Assembly (NCBI RefSeq): GCF_001540865.1
Contig: NC_033621.1
Coordinates: 20,107,250 to 20,171,249, forward strand
Direction: 5' to 3'
Length of the DNA: 64,000 bases
DNA from: Ananas comosus
Taxonomy: Eukaryota > Streptophyta > Magnoliopsida > Poales > Bromeliaceae
Position 1 is the first letter of the stretch; each line of letters opens with the position of its first letter. The position numbers and the translations under genes were made by a program. Below the pieces are notes generated by a model. It ran no database searches, had not been told where the DNA came from, and worked only from the letters and a program-made list of their open reading frames with translations. Shown in pieces: positions 12,201-23,700 of the stretch.

Positions 12201-15200
12201 CCATCACACAAATCTAGACCACCAATAAAAGCAGTTATTTTGCGATTGTTTCCGCCAGCTTGTGTGTCCATTATAACACACTTCTGATGGTGAGTAAATA
12301 ATGTCCCCACAACCTGTAATAGAAAGATTGAATCAAAAAAATGTAGAAAGCAATTTGCAAGAGCAACATATTAGAAATAGTGAAACATGTTAATTCGCTG
12401 ACTATGAAACCCATATTAACATTTGAAATATTGTATTTCAAATTAAAATCATTCTAGTGATTATGTTAGTTTTAAATTTTAGGCCTGTAGTACTCTATCA
12501 AAGAGAAAATTATCTTGAAATAATGGCAAAAAGTTAGACTCAATTTGTCACACAAATGTTCTATCTTTTCATCAAGCAAGATAAAGAGTTTCATTTTGTT
12601 GGTTGCTTCTGTTTACTACCTATTTAAGAAAAAAATATATACTTTCATAAACTTATAGTAACTAAAATATTTTTAGAACTTTATCTAATGCATATTACTC
12701 TTCATACACCTAAACTAGTGAATCAATATACAAATGATCTTTTCTCTCAAAAAATTATATATATATATATATATACAAATGACCTCAAAGACAACATATA
12801 GAGTACTATGAAACAGTATAAAGTACTTTTTTTTAAGAGTTTAGACGATATACAAAGTCCAAATATTTAAAATAAATTAATAAAAAAGTATATCTAACTC
12901 TATAACTATTGTATTGGATCAAGCAATTTATAATTTTCTTTTATACAATGTTATAGTAATGGAAATGCAATTGAAATATTGGGTAGTTAGAAATCAAAAA
13001 AGTCTTCCTCACATGTTGCTTGAAAATGCTAAGCTTGTTACTAGCATATCGAGGAGCCAATACACACTCGACACTTGAATGCTTAAAGAACTTTCTTGTT
13101 GCTTCATCATGCGTATGCATAACACCATCCTGCACACAGTCTATGTTATTTCCATCAGATCATTAATGAACATCTAAATAAAAGTGATTCTTAATAATTT
13201 ACGAGTCTGCAGGCTGTTAAATCATACAATTCTTCTAAACTTAAGAAGCTTAAATTATCAATAATCACAATAAACTTAACCAAAATAAGACAGTAACAAG
13301 TTTTTTCCTTTATAGTTAAAAAAAAAAAAAACAAAAAAACTTTCTTACAGTTAGACAAAGCAGCCACTCTTTCTAATTTTCAACTTCAGCCAACTTTTTT
13401 GCTTTTAAGACTGAGCTTCTATGCACTACATCATAATTTCGAGTGATTGATCCATAGTTTTGACTAGCATTATATAACTTTACATTGCAAATAAAAAGAA
13501 CTCATTAATTATCCATAAAATATAGGCCTTTTGCATAAAAAATTTATTGGTTTTGCATTTTTGCAAATCTAGACCTTTTTTTTGGATTTTGCAAATTTGA
13601 TCCAAATTTTTATTAATTGACCAAAATGTCTCTACCTCTCTTTCTCCTTTCTATCTCTCATCCCTCTCATTTCTTTCATTGTGACACCATCGTTGCCCCC
13701 TTCATCTTCCTTCTCCTCTTCTACTGCCTTCTTCCCTCTTCCTTACTATCCTCCTTCTCTACCTCCATCGTAGCAGATGTGGGAAGTAGACATGAAGGTG
13801 ATGATCTCATCCTTCCTCTGCCACCTCCGTACCAACTTCCCTACAACGTCTACATCGTGATGCTTCATCCTCTTCTGCCACCCCTCCACCTTTACTACCC
13901 TCACCCTCGACCCTGCCTTATGGCTGACTATTCATATAACGACCTAACCCACCAACAACAATAACTCGTTGGGTCCAAACCACCGACCCAAAATGCTTAA
14001 ACCAGTTATTAATATTATTAGCGTGTAGGCTTTATATATTCTTATTTAGACACTGACGTCCTTGTCGGGTCCAAACCAGATCACATATGCAAACCAGAAT
14101 TACCAGGCGATGTGAAATTTTAGAGATGGTCTCACACTTCTTGCTGCTATTTGGCTATGATACCAATTGTAATGACCTGACCCGTTAGCAATAATAACTC
14201 GTAGGGCCCAAACCACCGGTCCAAATGCTTAACCCAAGTTATTATTACTAACGTATAAAGCCTCATATATTCTAATCAGAATCACTTTCTTATCTGATGT
14301 GGGACTATTGGGGCATTACAACTCAACTGACCAACAACGCCGCAGAAAGCGAGAAGCCATCCGAGGTGGTAATAGTGATGAGAGAAGAAGAAGAGAGGGG
14401 AATAAGTAAAAATAAAAATATTTCTTCTTCTTCTTCCTTTTCTTCTTCTTCTTCTTCTTTTTCTTCTATTTTTTTGTTCTTTCTCAATTAAAGAAAATAT
14501 AAAAATATTGCACTTTTAAATATATGTTACACTATTTAATACAACGGATTGTAAAACAGTATAGCATATGGTCAGATAGTGCAATATATAGTGAAATAGA
14601 GTAGTATTTTTATTCTCTTTAATAGGGAGAGAACAAAAAAAGGGAAGAAAAGGAGAGGACGTGACATTGACATTCTGTTCTTCTCCCTTCTCTCTTTCCT
14701 CTCCCTTCTGCTCCTCTACTTCCCGCACGTGTTGTTGTTGTCGCATCTGTCTTCACCCACCATGTCACCTTGCTCTACCTTACACCTTTAAATTTTCCCC
14801 TACCATGGTTCACTCCTACCTCGAGGTCTCAAAGTTCGCCCCTCGTGCCATCGCTGCTGTCATCAATGTCTGCACCTTCTTTGAGCACTAGCTCCCTATC
14901 TCTTAGTTCCATATATATGGAGGTATGCCATAGCCTCCTCAATCTCCGTCCTATCATCGTAGGGGAAAACCCCTCCGAGATCATCGCTCTCGTGTCCGCA
15001 TCTTGGATTTGCACAAATGATACTGCAGAAGAAAAAAGAGGGAGAGAAAGGAGTAGGAAGGCGATGGATCAGGAGGATCAAGGAGGGAAAAGGGACGATG
15101 ATGTCATCACAACGATGGAAACAAGAGGGATAGGAGAGAGAGGAATAGGGACATTTTGGTCAGATTATTAAAAATCAAGATCCGATCTTCAAAATCAAAG

Positions 15201-16307
15201 AAAAAAGGGAAGTTTTTACAAAAACGCACAAAGAATAATTTTTTTATGCGAAATGGCCTAAAACATATGCATCATTGCCCCGTACAGATCGAAGGCCTAA
15301 AACATTTTAAGTTTGTACCATCATTAATAGTTAGAAAATCAGAAAAGAATTAGTACCGTTTTCAAGAGAAATTTATCGTGCGACGTTTTATCATCCCAAA
15401 TCAACATAACCACACGAACTCCCTCTTGTGTCTTGTACTTCAAGAGCTCGCCGAGGGACATTTCCCCTCCACTGGGCAGCGGCCGTGTCGGCTCCCTCAC
15501 AAGTTTGACCTGATGAAAGATCGACCATCCAATTATGTATATCAGGTGGTGAGCTTCGAGAATCGCATGGCAAATATCCTCCCAACACTTATGCTGCACG
15601 AAGAACCTCCCCCCATCTAGCTCAATCTTAGGCAACATATTATCAAGAACATGAGCATCTTGGTATAGTGTAACACTCCCCCCTTTCCTAAGTGGAAAAT
15701 ATGCACTAGGCACGCCTAAATACTCGGGACCGGCGCCCACACCATTTTTGTACAAGGGATTTTCCTCTATCGGCTTAAACCGCAACGATAATCGCAGTTC
15801 AGGAGACTGCTTCATCGAATTTCCATACTGTCCCACAACGGGAAACCAACCGCTGACTTCGGCCCCCGCGAGCACTTTCTCGACCGGTATCGAAGCCACG
15901 CCGATAAGCTGCGCTCCGAAGACGTCGTTGTCCTTGACGAAGAACTCAACTCTGCTGACGGGGTGAGCAACCGGGACGAAAAAGTGTTCTTCCCATTTCG
16001 GGTCTTCCGTGTTGGGAATAACTCGCGTTTGGGCCACCGTGGCGCCGGCCAAGCAGATCGAGACGTAGGGATCGCTCGTTATGATCTTCTTGACGCTCCT
16101 GCGGTTGTTGGATTTCGTGCAAGGGGCACCGCAGACTCCGTAGGCGGTGAAGCATCTTCGCATTCTTTCACTCATCAAGTCCATGTTTGGGAGGCATCTT
16201 GCTTCCAGTATCCAGATTTCCAACTCTCCATGCAGAAATTTGGCAGTCCCGTTTTCACCCGAGTCTTTTCTCATGTCATCCGACGCATGATTCGAACCAC
16301 TCGACAT
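4445..16307 (-). CDS. PLDdelta: Phospholipase D delta-like, complete, 10 exons, 852 aa
   Basis: It hydrolyses membrane phospholipids such as phosphatidylcholine to phosphatidic acid, a stress-signalling lipid; family members act at the plasma membrane. Exons on the minus strand: 16307-15357, 13129-13013, 12313-12119, 9038-8778, 8393-8325, 8188-8041, 7944-7796, 6864-6688, 5918-5721, 4738-4445. All junctions are GT-AG, the frame stays open and the total is 852 residues, close to the family's usual 850-870. An N-terminal C2 domain (about residues 25-165, ITSDPYV and WEEHFFVP) has no signal peptide. The first HKD motif is HQKCVIMD (365-372) and the second HSKGMIVD (703-710); IYIENQYF lies between them. 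The protein ends LPDVLTT, as family members do. ATG 16307 opens [10 protein letters not shown]; the frame extends upstream without another ATG nearby. Delta class is inferred from overall similarity recalled for the Arabidopsis protein. Several introns carry transposons, but no exon is broken. Confidence 0.93.
4907..5453. mobile_element. MITE in PLD delta intron 9
   Basis: GAGTTGAGCTGAAATACTAT at the left is inverted at the right as ATAGCATTCTAGCTGAACTC, followed inward by CGGTAGCAAACGG against CCGTTTGCTAC. The interior shares words (tagagtatttgaaata-like, aaattttgatgtc-like) with the elements at 44646-45321 and 54359-54897. There is no coding capacity. It is a short non-autonomous DNA transposon; superfamily not determined. 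Confidence 0.65.
6162..6675. mobile_element. MITE in PLD delta intron 8
   Basis: Ends AAGGGTTAAGTGCATA (6162 on) and TATGAAACCAACCCTT (to 6674) are imperfect inverted repeats, with (TA)n just inside the left end. The same family, with termini of the type GGTTAATTGCATA, forms the second layer of the nest at 27238-32790. The right end is about 14 bp from the exon 8 donor at 6688, so it sits at the very edge of the intron. Confidence 0.5.
9496..11648 (+). mobile_element. Probable solo LTR in PLD delta intron 3
   Basis: The 2153-bp block starts TGTAATATCC and ends GGGATGACA. It is flanked by gcatt (9491-9495) and acatt (11649-11653), a 4/5 match to a 5-bp target duplication. It holds a TATA-like CTATAAATG near 9757 but no gag, pol, PBS or polypurine tract. 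Ends of this style are typical of Ty3/gypsy chromovirus LTRs, by recollection. Solo LTRs arise by recombination between the two LTRs of a full element. Confidence 0.65.
13525..15258. mobile_element. Mutator-like element (MULE) in PLD delta intron 1
   Basis: The two ends are inverted repeats of roughly 100 bp (GGCCTTTTGCATAAAAAA against GGCCATTTCGCATAAAAAA, continuing to GACCAAAATGTC). They are flanked by a 9-bp target-site duplication with one mismatch: taaaatata at 13516-13524 and taaaacata at 15259-15267. Long TIRs with 9-bp TSDs are the Mutator signature. The interior is CT/GA-rich with no recognisable transposase, so it is non-autonomous. A TRIM has inserted inside it. The element ends about 100 bp from the exon 1 donor site. 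Confidence 0.75.
13935..14320 (-). mobile_element. TRIM (small LTR retrotransposon) nested in the intron 1 MULE
   Basis: Read on the minus strand, a 153-bp LTR (14320-14168, TGTAATGCC to CATTACA) is followed directly by TGGTATCATAGCC. That is a primer-binding site for initiator methionine tRNA with one change. A second, diverged LTR copy ends at 13935. The flanks actca (14321-14325) and attca (13930-13934) are a 4/5 match to a 5-bp TSD. There is no coding capacity. A related copy sits at 20700-21118. Confidence 0.7.
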
Positions 16308-16432
16308 CAGTGTAAACACCGATCAAATAGTAATAAATGTACAAACTTTTCAAGAGAAATGTACGCAGAATTAGTTAAACTTGGAAAAGGAAAATAAATC
16401 TTCGATTCCGCTCAACCAGCCTTGTTGAATCC

Positions 16433-17230
16433 TGCATTGAATGTAGAAGAAGGTCACAATTTTTCCGTATAAACAAACCTCACAATATTTTACAAAACTG
16501 AAAAACTCATATGGTTGGATTAATTCCAACCTTGAAAATATAATTCACGTTTACGTGATTCACGCTTTTTTACCGACTAAATACTGTTGTTATATATGCT
16601 AATTTGTAAAGAACTGTAAAATTTCTTTGAATATACAATTAATATTGCTTATTAAATGAGATTATTGAAAGTAATTATTATCATGCATCATCTCTATATT
16701 TTTCATAAAAACTAAACAAAGTGCAAATCCAAGATGAGAAATCAACCAAATTTTACGATAACAAATCAGAGATTACATAATAAATAAACAAAAACAAAAA
16801 ACACAAAAGGAAGCTATATATATATATGGGTTGGAAACTAAATAATTCCAAGTATTTAATTTAAATTTGATTAAAGGAACATTCTCAATCAGCGGATTTT
16901 ATAATTCAAACCCAACTAGATGATCACAAATAAAAAAAAAAAAACACACACACACAAAGCACAAACACAAACCAAAAAAAAAAGAAAAAAGAAAATTGAA
17001 CACCTTTGAGAACAATCAAAGAGCTGGTTGAGCAGAGAAGAAGAGGTTGAAAATTACGAATTAATTTGATGGCATGAAGAATTTATAAAAATTATTTTCT
17101 AAATTATTATTATTATTATATGAACGAAGGAGTTGAGGATAGGAACGGTTGCTTTTTTGATTTTATGGAAACACAAATCCTAACCATTCAACCTCTCAGA
17201 TTCGAGGGTATTTACGGAACATCACTCCTT

Positions 17231-17278
<48 letters not shown>

Positions 17279-17381
17279 TAACCATCGCTTCTCCTTTTCT
17301 TTCGTAACTCTCTCTCTCTCCCTCTCTCCTATTCTCTCTCTATTCCAACCGATGACTTCAAATACACAAATCCTTGACTGA
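16433..17381. other. Sequence upstream of PLD delta with (CT)n tract
   Basis: It holds the proposed leader intron (17003-16432), the TATA-like box, and a (CT)n microsatellite at about 17225-17275, which reads (GA)n in the direction of the gene. GA tracts are common near plant promoters. I see no other coding sequence. Confidence 0.5.
17004..17087 (-). promoter_or_regulatory. Putative TATA box and 5' UTR exon of the PLD delta gene
   Basis: On the minus strand TATAAAT lies at 17087-17081. About 80 bases further on, a good donor (CAAAG|GTGTTC, exon end 17004) faces a good acceptor (TGCAG|GATTC, exon start 16431) upstream of the ATG at 16307. This would give a short first non-coding exon and a 572-bp leader intron. 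It is inferred from motifs only; no transcript evidence is available here. Confidence 0.35.
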
Positions 17382-17858
17382 GCCGATCGTTTCTTAGTCT
17401 ATAAAGTGATTCGGTTCAATCCTTTAAACCTATTTTGAACTGTTCGAATCGGTGATTTAACCATCGAAGTGAAATCGTCCGATTTGGCCATTTTGATCGA
17501 TCCGATCGTTACCTAGTCTATAAAGTGATTCAGTTCAATTCTTTGAACTTGTTTTGAACTGTTCGAATTGATGATTTAACCATCGAAACGAGACCGTTCG
17601 ATTTGGTCATATTCACCGATCCAATCGTTACCTAGTTTATAAAGTGATTCGGTTCAATTCTTGAAACCTGCTTTGAACAGTTCGAATCGGTGAGTTAACC
17701 ATCGAAGTGAAACAATCCGATTTGGCCATTTTGACCAATCCGATTGTTATCCCATCTATAAAGTGATTCGGTTCAATTCTTTGAACTTACTTTGAATCGT
17801 TCGTACCGGTGATTTAACCATCGAAGAGGTGAAATGGTCCGATTTTAATCAAAGCGAT
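17382..17858. repeat. Tandem repeat, four copies of a 119-bp unit
   Basis: The word aaagtgattc recurs at 17403, 17522, 17641 and 17760, a spacing of exactly 119 bp each time. Each unit also holds gaactgttcgaa-like and gatttaaccatcgaa words. Copies differ by a few substitutions. The array lies about 1.1 kb upstream of the PLD delta ATG. Its function is unknown. Confidence 0.9.
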
Positions 17859-18307
17859 CGAATTTTCTTATCAAATCATATTGAAATCCAACGATTTAAA
17901 ATCAATTTAACTGATTTGATTTTCTATTAACACATATTCATGTAATAAAAAAATAAAACTTAAAAACATTATAGTTACTTAATTTGGTTTAAAAATCAGT
18001 ATTTTTATTATTAAGTATAATGTTAAAATGATAATATATATTCTCTGTAGACTAAATTTATGACATTATGTTATTGTCACTGGTTCAACTAGTTATTGAC
18101 ATATTGGTGAATCAGTGACTCTTGAACCAGTAATATTTTTGAATCGTTATTTGACTCGATTTTTAAAACATATTCGCTTCTCTCGCTAGTCCTCTCTCCA
18201 TATTATTTTGTACTGTATTATCACCACAAAAAAATAACTAATGCATAAAGGGCATTGTTGTAATTTTACTACGTCACGTAAATAAGTAATTGCCAATGAC
18301 ATTTGTT
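17859..18307. other. Intergenic AT-rich sequence
   Basis: No gene signal is seen. The start is a diverged continuation of words from the 119-bp array. Confidence 0.5.
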
Positions 18308-18645
18308 GGGTAAAATTTACAACCAGGTCCTTGTACTTTTAATTTTCACAATGTAATTTTTGAACTTCGACATGCATTATGCTTTAGTTTTGTTAAAATT
18401 ATTTTTTTATCACAAAAAAGCCTTTCTAATCTTGCTTAAGTTAATTATAATAAAATAATTTTAGACAAGTTACAAAAAAATAACATAATTATTTTATAAA
18501 AAAATGTTTAATGATTAGAGACTAAAAAAATATAAGCATTTATGAAAGTTTAGAAAAAAAAAAATTTTGAATGACAAGCACAGGGAGCACCTTACAATTG
18601 GCAATTGTACAGGGACCATCCATACATTTTGTTGCCTGGTTTTCC
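18308..18645. mobile_element. Degenerate MITE
   Basis: The left end contains taaaatttacaaccaggtcc then ttgtac; the right end contains gtacagggacc then atccatacatttt, its imperfect inverted counterpart. The element is AT-rich and non-coding. A partial relative may start at about 63220. Confidence 0.4.
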
Positions 18646-18681
18646 AAATTTTTCCAGGTTGCTAAAAAAATTTAGAAAAAA

Positions 18682-19022
18682 CTTCAAATACTTTCCATTT
18701 CACACTTTCTCACTTTAGTACCCTATGATTTAAAGTGTATCAATTTAGTACCATATGGTTTCATTTTTATCTTTTTATTATCGATTCCACTAATTTTTTC
18801 ATTAAATCGGTAGCAAAGTTAAAACTAAAGGGTACTAAAGTAAATATTTGATAAACCTATGTGAGGTATCTGAAGTTTTTGATATATAATTTAACAAAAT
18901 ATTAATGGAAAAGCTGGTGAAAAGATAAAAATGAAACTACAGAATACTAACTTGATATACTTTAAACCATAGGACACTAAAGTGAAAAAGTACGAAACTA
19001 TAAGGATGGTATTTGAAGTTTA
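18682..19022. mobile_element. MITE, same family as the third layer of the 27-kb nest
   Basis: The left end ACTTCAAATACTTTCC, then ctcactttagtaccctatg and ttaaagtgtatcaa, is inverted at the right as ttgatatactttaaacca, aggacactaaagtg and GATGGTATTTGAAGT. The copy at 27295-27603 has the same arms with C-rich variants. Confidence 0.65.
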
Positions 19023-20699
19023 CCCTGTTAAAAATTCTGTGCTCAGTGTATTTATATTAACCATACACGGCCTTCCACTAACCATCCATCCTATTTAATC
19101 TCTTAATTATAAATATTTTAAAGTTGCAGCATTTTTTTTATTTAATATTTAAATCATTAAATTAAAAAATATAATAAAATAAATAGCGTTAGATATTGGT
19201 TCACGCAATGCAAGCTGCACCCGGTAGATGCAAATATTTTTCAGACGAAAGATTAGAAGTTATTTTTTTGGCTAAATTATGAAAAGCCTTCTTACATTTT
19301 AGCCACAATCTCAATTATCCTCAGTATTAAAAGTTATATCAATCACTATCGGGTCTATACTTTATTATCATCTCAAATGGATCTAAAAATTTAAAAAATT
19401 GACAAATTAGGTTTTAAAACTTTGCTAAAGTGAGTTTGACGCATGACTTTATTTCACATCTCAACATATATTTAATTTGCAACTCAAAAAATATATTAAA
19501 AAATTAGATAAAAGAAATCTTCTATTTTACTAATACCATCAAAATTGATAGCACTTTATTAAGTAATTATAGATAACTTTATTAGTAAATTAATTTTTAT
19601 AGGATTTCATAGCTAAATTCATCAATTATCCCAAATAACTGGAGCTATTCGAGACAATGACAGAGTTACATAGAGATAAATAATGTAATTATCAAAATTG
19701 AACGATCTTCTAAAATAGGTGATCGGATTCTTCAATTCAAAATCAGAGTTATTGTTCTTTATTTAGATAGTGAATAAATTTTTTTTATCAAAAATTCAAT
19801 CGGCTCCGATTCTTTTACACTGTTAAATTAACAAATATCTCATACCAGCCATTAAAAATGGTCAATTTTAAGATCTTTTGATTGTAAAGTAAATGATGTC
19901 AAAATTATAAAATATAATTTTTAAAAATTTTAAATATTCTAAATCATGTTTAACGATATGGATCGTTGATTCGAAAGCTTTATCATTAAAAACAACTTAT
20001 GAGTTGGTCACCCAATTTTTAATTCTTGTACTTAATTATTAAAATTAGATGGGAGAAAAAAAGTTATTAAATTTTAAAGTTCTACAGAACTATGTGTGCG
20101 ACATTGCAATTAAACTAAATGTATAATATGTAACTTGGATTGAGGTTTCACTCGCATGTTTATGAAGGAGCTAAAGTTTAAGCGGCCATTGTACATATCA
20201 TGCTTAATTATCAAAATTGGATGCGAAAAAAAAAAGTTTCTCAAACTTTGCGGATTTACAAAACCACATCTATGAAATGCGTTTAAATTAGTTGTGTAAT
20301 TTGTAACTTCGATTGAGATTTCAGACGCCTATTTGCGAAGAAGCTAAAGTTGAAGTGATCTTCGTATATTTTTTTCATAAACAGTAAAGTTCAAATATCT
20401 AATAATAAAATCTTTAATAATTGAACCCGACATGTAATCAAAATTGCTGTATAATTCGTAACTATGATTGTATGATTGAGGTTACATACGCCTATTTGGT
20501 GAAGGAGTTATAGTGCAAGTAGTTTTGCACATTTGCCGCTAAAGTTCAAGGGGTTTTTGTACATTTTTGGCTTAAAGTTCAAGTAGTTTTTGTCCAATTT
20601 TGGTTGTACTTTTTTTTTTTTTTTTTTCATTTGGCCATTATATTCTTTTTTAAGCAAATACTACATCGAACTACTGTTTTTTAAGTGCAATAGTATTAT
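19023..20699. other. Intergenic AT-rich sequence with MITE-like remnants
   Basis: No gene is seen. About 19700-20060 resembles the interior of the MITE family at 4907-5453 (gatcggattc, tacactgttaaattaac and catgtttaacgatatggat words). Around 20030-20580 a unit containing aaactttgcgg- and gattgaggttt-like words recurs three times. Confidence 0.45.
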
Positions 20700-21118
20700 T
20701 ATAACGATAAGGCCCACTAAAAATAATAATTTATTGGATCCAAACCACCGACCCAAAATACTTAAACTCAGTTATTTTATTAGGATCCATAATCTCTTGT
20801 ATTGTCGATCACAACTAATCAGATATAGAATAATCCGGTGTAGGATTACTGGGTGTCAATCACAACTAATCCAATGTAGGATTATTGGGTGTCATACACT
20901 ACTCCCCATTTATACCTTTACATCCTTCGTCAGTCCAAACATCTCACACTTTCAGCTGATGAACTGACTCTGATACCAAATATAACAATCCGGTACATTG
21001 GACCCAAACCAACAGCCCAAAATGTTTAAGTTCAGTTATTATTATTAGAATTTATGATCTCTTATATTTTCACTCATAATTTTATTCGCATTTAATGTGG
21101 AACCATTGGAGTGTTGCT
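20700..21118 (-). mobile_element. TRIM, second copy
   Basis: On the minus strand an LTR-like block (about 21118-20981) is followed by TTTGGTATCAGAGTC at 20979-20965, a near-perfect initiator-methionine-tRNA primer site. A second LTR-like block ends near 20700; both blocks contain cccaaaat(a/g)(c/t)tta-type words. It resembles the copy at 13935-14320. No convincing TSD is seen and there is no coding capacity. Confidence 0.6.
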
Positions 21119-21695
21119 AATAATAAAGCTATCTTTTGTAAAGCTAAAGACATAAATAGATGAGAAACATGGTGTTTGAGGCATCTAAAGAACATTCGAT
21201 TAGTATTTGTGCTCATCCTCAATGTGCAAAGACAAGCTTTGAGTCTACACCAGTATCGGATCACCCATCAAGGAGACCATAATAAATAATGTTGAGTTTG
21301 AGTTTGATGAAAGGAGAACATCTTGTCCCCTCTCAATTTTATTTTCTTCATTCAATGAGTAGAAGAATGCTCAATTCTTCTTTTCCCACCAAATAAATCG
21401 GCTTTCCCACTCTTTTCCGCAAAAATCCGTTTTTCAAATCGAATTTTTCAACGAATTTAAAAATTAGAAAACAAATTTTACGCGAGAATCTTTGCCGAAT
21501 CTGAATTAACTAACTATGTTATTTAACTTGAAAAAAATTAGTACATTAGTATAGCATTTGAAAAAACGAAAGCACAGCGACCGAATGAAAACGATCCGAA
21601 TATTTTTCCAAAAGCAATTAAAGTTCAAATATAGAATAATTAAATCTGTTAATAAAAAATAAAATAAAATAAATTAAATTAAAATAAAATAAAAT
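21119..21695. other. Intergenic sequence before the tRNA gene
   Basis: No gene is recognised. An open frame on the minus strand at 21264-21082 is too short and matches nothing I know. Confidence 0.5.
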
Positions 21696-21777
21696 CGTCG
21701 ACAGCAGGATTCGAACCTGCGCAGGCAGAGCCCAACAGATTTCGAGTCTGTCACCTTAACCACTCGGACATATCGAC
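21696..21777 (-). tRNA. tRNA-Ser (anticodon CGA)
   Basis: Read on the minus strand from 21777. The acceptor stem GTCGATA pairs with TGTCGAC (one G-T pair) and the discriminator base is G at 21696. The anticodon stem-loop is acagactCGAaatctgt. A long class II variable arm follows (ttgggctctgcctgc-like), then a T arm gcaggTTCGAATcctgc. Total length 82, normal for tRNA-Ser. It decodes UCG. No intron is present and CCA is not encoded. A T-rich tract (read on minus) follows the 3' end, fitting a Pol III terminator. Confidence 0.95.
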
Positions 21778-21915
21778 GGGTTTAGTTTGATTTTCATTTG
21801 TATTCCTTATGAAGTTAACTCATTTCTTTACATTGATAAAATTGCTACATTGTTTAATGGTTTTAAAATAAAATATACAATTTGTTGAATTTGTTATACA
21901 TTAGTTAAAAACTAA

Positions 21916-22145
21916 AATTGGGCTGAAATACTATTAATAGTATTTGGACTCTTTTGCTTATCTAAGTTTTTAACACTTGATGAAAACTTATAGTGTTGAG
22001 ATGATAATGACTCTTAGGGTTGAGTGAGTGATTTGTTGAATAGTATAATTTAAAGGATGAAATTGATTAAAGTGTAGATCTAATGGCTTAAAAATCGATA
22101 ATGAAAAAAATTCAAATACTATTAATAATATTCCAGCTCAACTCT
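21916..22145. mobile_element. Short MITE
   Basis: TTGGGCTGAAATACTATTAA at the left is inverted at the right (TTAATAATATTCCAGCTCAA). The interior holds gggttgagtgagtgatttg and agtgtagatctaatgg, shared in inverse orientation with 990-1209. Confidence 0.65.
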
Positions 22146-22492
22146 CATTTTACTATCCTGTGTAAAATACATCATAAAAAATACCATAGGATACTGGCAG
22201 TAAAATAACCGGCGAAGTAAAAACTCACGAAACCACAACATTTTATCCGTACTTAGGCTCACGTAAATTTTTAAAACTCTGATTTGGCAAACCATGAATA
22301 CAGAGTAATGGCCAATTTACTCTGTATTTTGGAGAGCTCGATTTATTTATTTATTTATTTATTTATTTTCTTCCGTTGGCCCGGTTGGCAAGGTTGGTCG
22401 AAAAAAAAAATTTACTCTGTAAAGTGAACTTTTCATCGTAATAATGGAGAAATTAAAAAGAAAAAACCCTATAACTCACAAGAGGACGTTCT

Positions 22493-22860
22493 TGTTGGAA
22501 AATGATGCAAATCTTATGATATTAGTAGCCCTACTATTGTGCAAGTAGTGGGTGCAAGTAGTGGGCTAAGATCATGGAAATAGTGGATTAGTGCCTTAAT
22601 TTGTGTAAGTAGTGGGTAATGTTGTAGAGTTCATGGTAGCTAGTTTCTAGGAGCACATGTGTAGTGGATGTAGTGGAGAACATGTGTTGAGTTAGGTTTT
22701 CTTAAGCCTCAAGTTTCTTTTTTTATTTAAGTCTTTTAATTGTAAGTCTTTAGTAATCAAGTTTTTTGAATGAAAGTGTTTATTTTTCCTTCCACTTAAT
22801 TGCTGTAGCAAAGTGTATTAGCAAGCCTTAAATTACTTTCAAAAGCAACTTCCATCTACA
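22493..22860 (+). mobile_element. Probable Ty1/copia solo LTR
   Basis: The 368-bp block begins TGTTGGAAAATGATGC and ends CTTCCATCTACA. It is flanked by gttct (22488-22492) and gtcct (22861-22865), a 4/5 match to a 5-bp TSD. Repeated agtagtgggt words lie in its first half. No internal region or PBS follows; the next sequence is an unrelated GC-rich segment. Confidence 0.55.
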
Positions 22861-23438
22861 GTCCTCACCTGCGGCGGCGCCTCTGCGGACAAGAAGCTCC
22901 CGCCGCTGCAGCACGAGGCGCCGAGCCGGTGCCGCTGCGGCTGTAAATGATTTTTTTTTTTTCTTCTTAATCCTTTTCGATCAACTATTAATGCAAGCGT
23001 AAATGATTTTTTATTTTTATTTTTTATTTTTTTTTTGCATTTTGATGGTGCTTGATTCTTATGTCTTTAATTATGTTTTGATGGATTTAACTTTTTTAAA
23101 TTTTATCTTACGTAAAAATAAAAAAAGAGTAATTTTTTAGAAGATAAACTAAAAGTCTAAAACACTATAATTTTTTTTATAAAGTATAGAGTCTTTGAGA
23201 ATACCAAATATAGTATGAAACAAAATTCTAGTTTATCTTTCAGTAGTTACCAAACAGGCTCTAGCCCTGAATCTAAAATATCTTATAAAATTTTACGTAA
23301 ACGGTCCGTGAATTAGATCCAAATTAGATCCACGTACAATAGCATGCATGTACATTGTGCAACTTTGAAGTGGAGACGCTTCAAAATTAAAGACGTATAT
23401 TTACATGGATATAATACCAAAAAGATTCATTACGCTTA

Positions 23439-23484
<46 letters not shown>

Positions 23485-23700
23485 GTCCTATATATAAAAT
23501 AGTTTATATTATACAACATTTTGGATAGGAGCTCGCAAAGAAAGGTTGGTTTTTCGCTAGTTAATCACTATGGAAAAAAAAAGCTCACAAGGATATATAT
23601 CACACAGTTCGGCGAGCTTAATTTATTTTTTTGTATTTTTTTTCAAGGTTTAATTACTAATAGTTTATAGCTCGAAAATGTTTGACGATCGAACAAGCTG
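22861..23700. other. GC-rich scrap and AT-rich intergenic sequence
   Basis: A GC-rich segment at about 22861-22945 looks like a fragment of coding DNA but is too short to name. The rest is AT-rich with (TA)n at 23440-23485 and no gene signal. The part nearest 23700 should be 3' flank of the P450 pseudogene. Confidence 0.5.

Noticed and set aside
13617..13964. A 115-codon frame in PLD delta intron 1
   Set aside because: It lies inside the MULE and crosses into the TRIM; low-complexity CT-rich sequence without a known domain.
15963..16397. Plus-strand frame of 144 codons
   Set aside because: It is the antisense shadow of PLD delta exon 1.
17382..17858. Regular array as a possible CRISPR
   Set aside because: Whole 119-bp units are repeated with no unique spacers, and the genome is eukaryotic.
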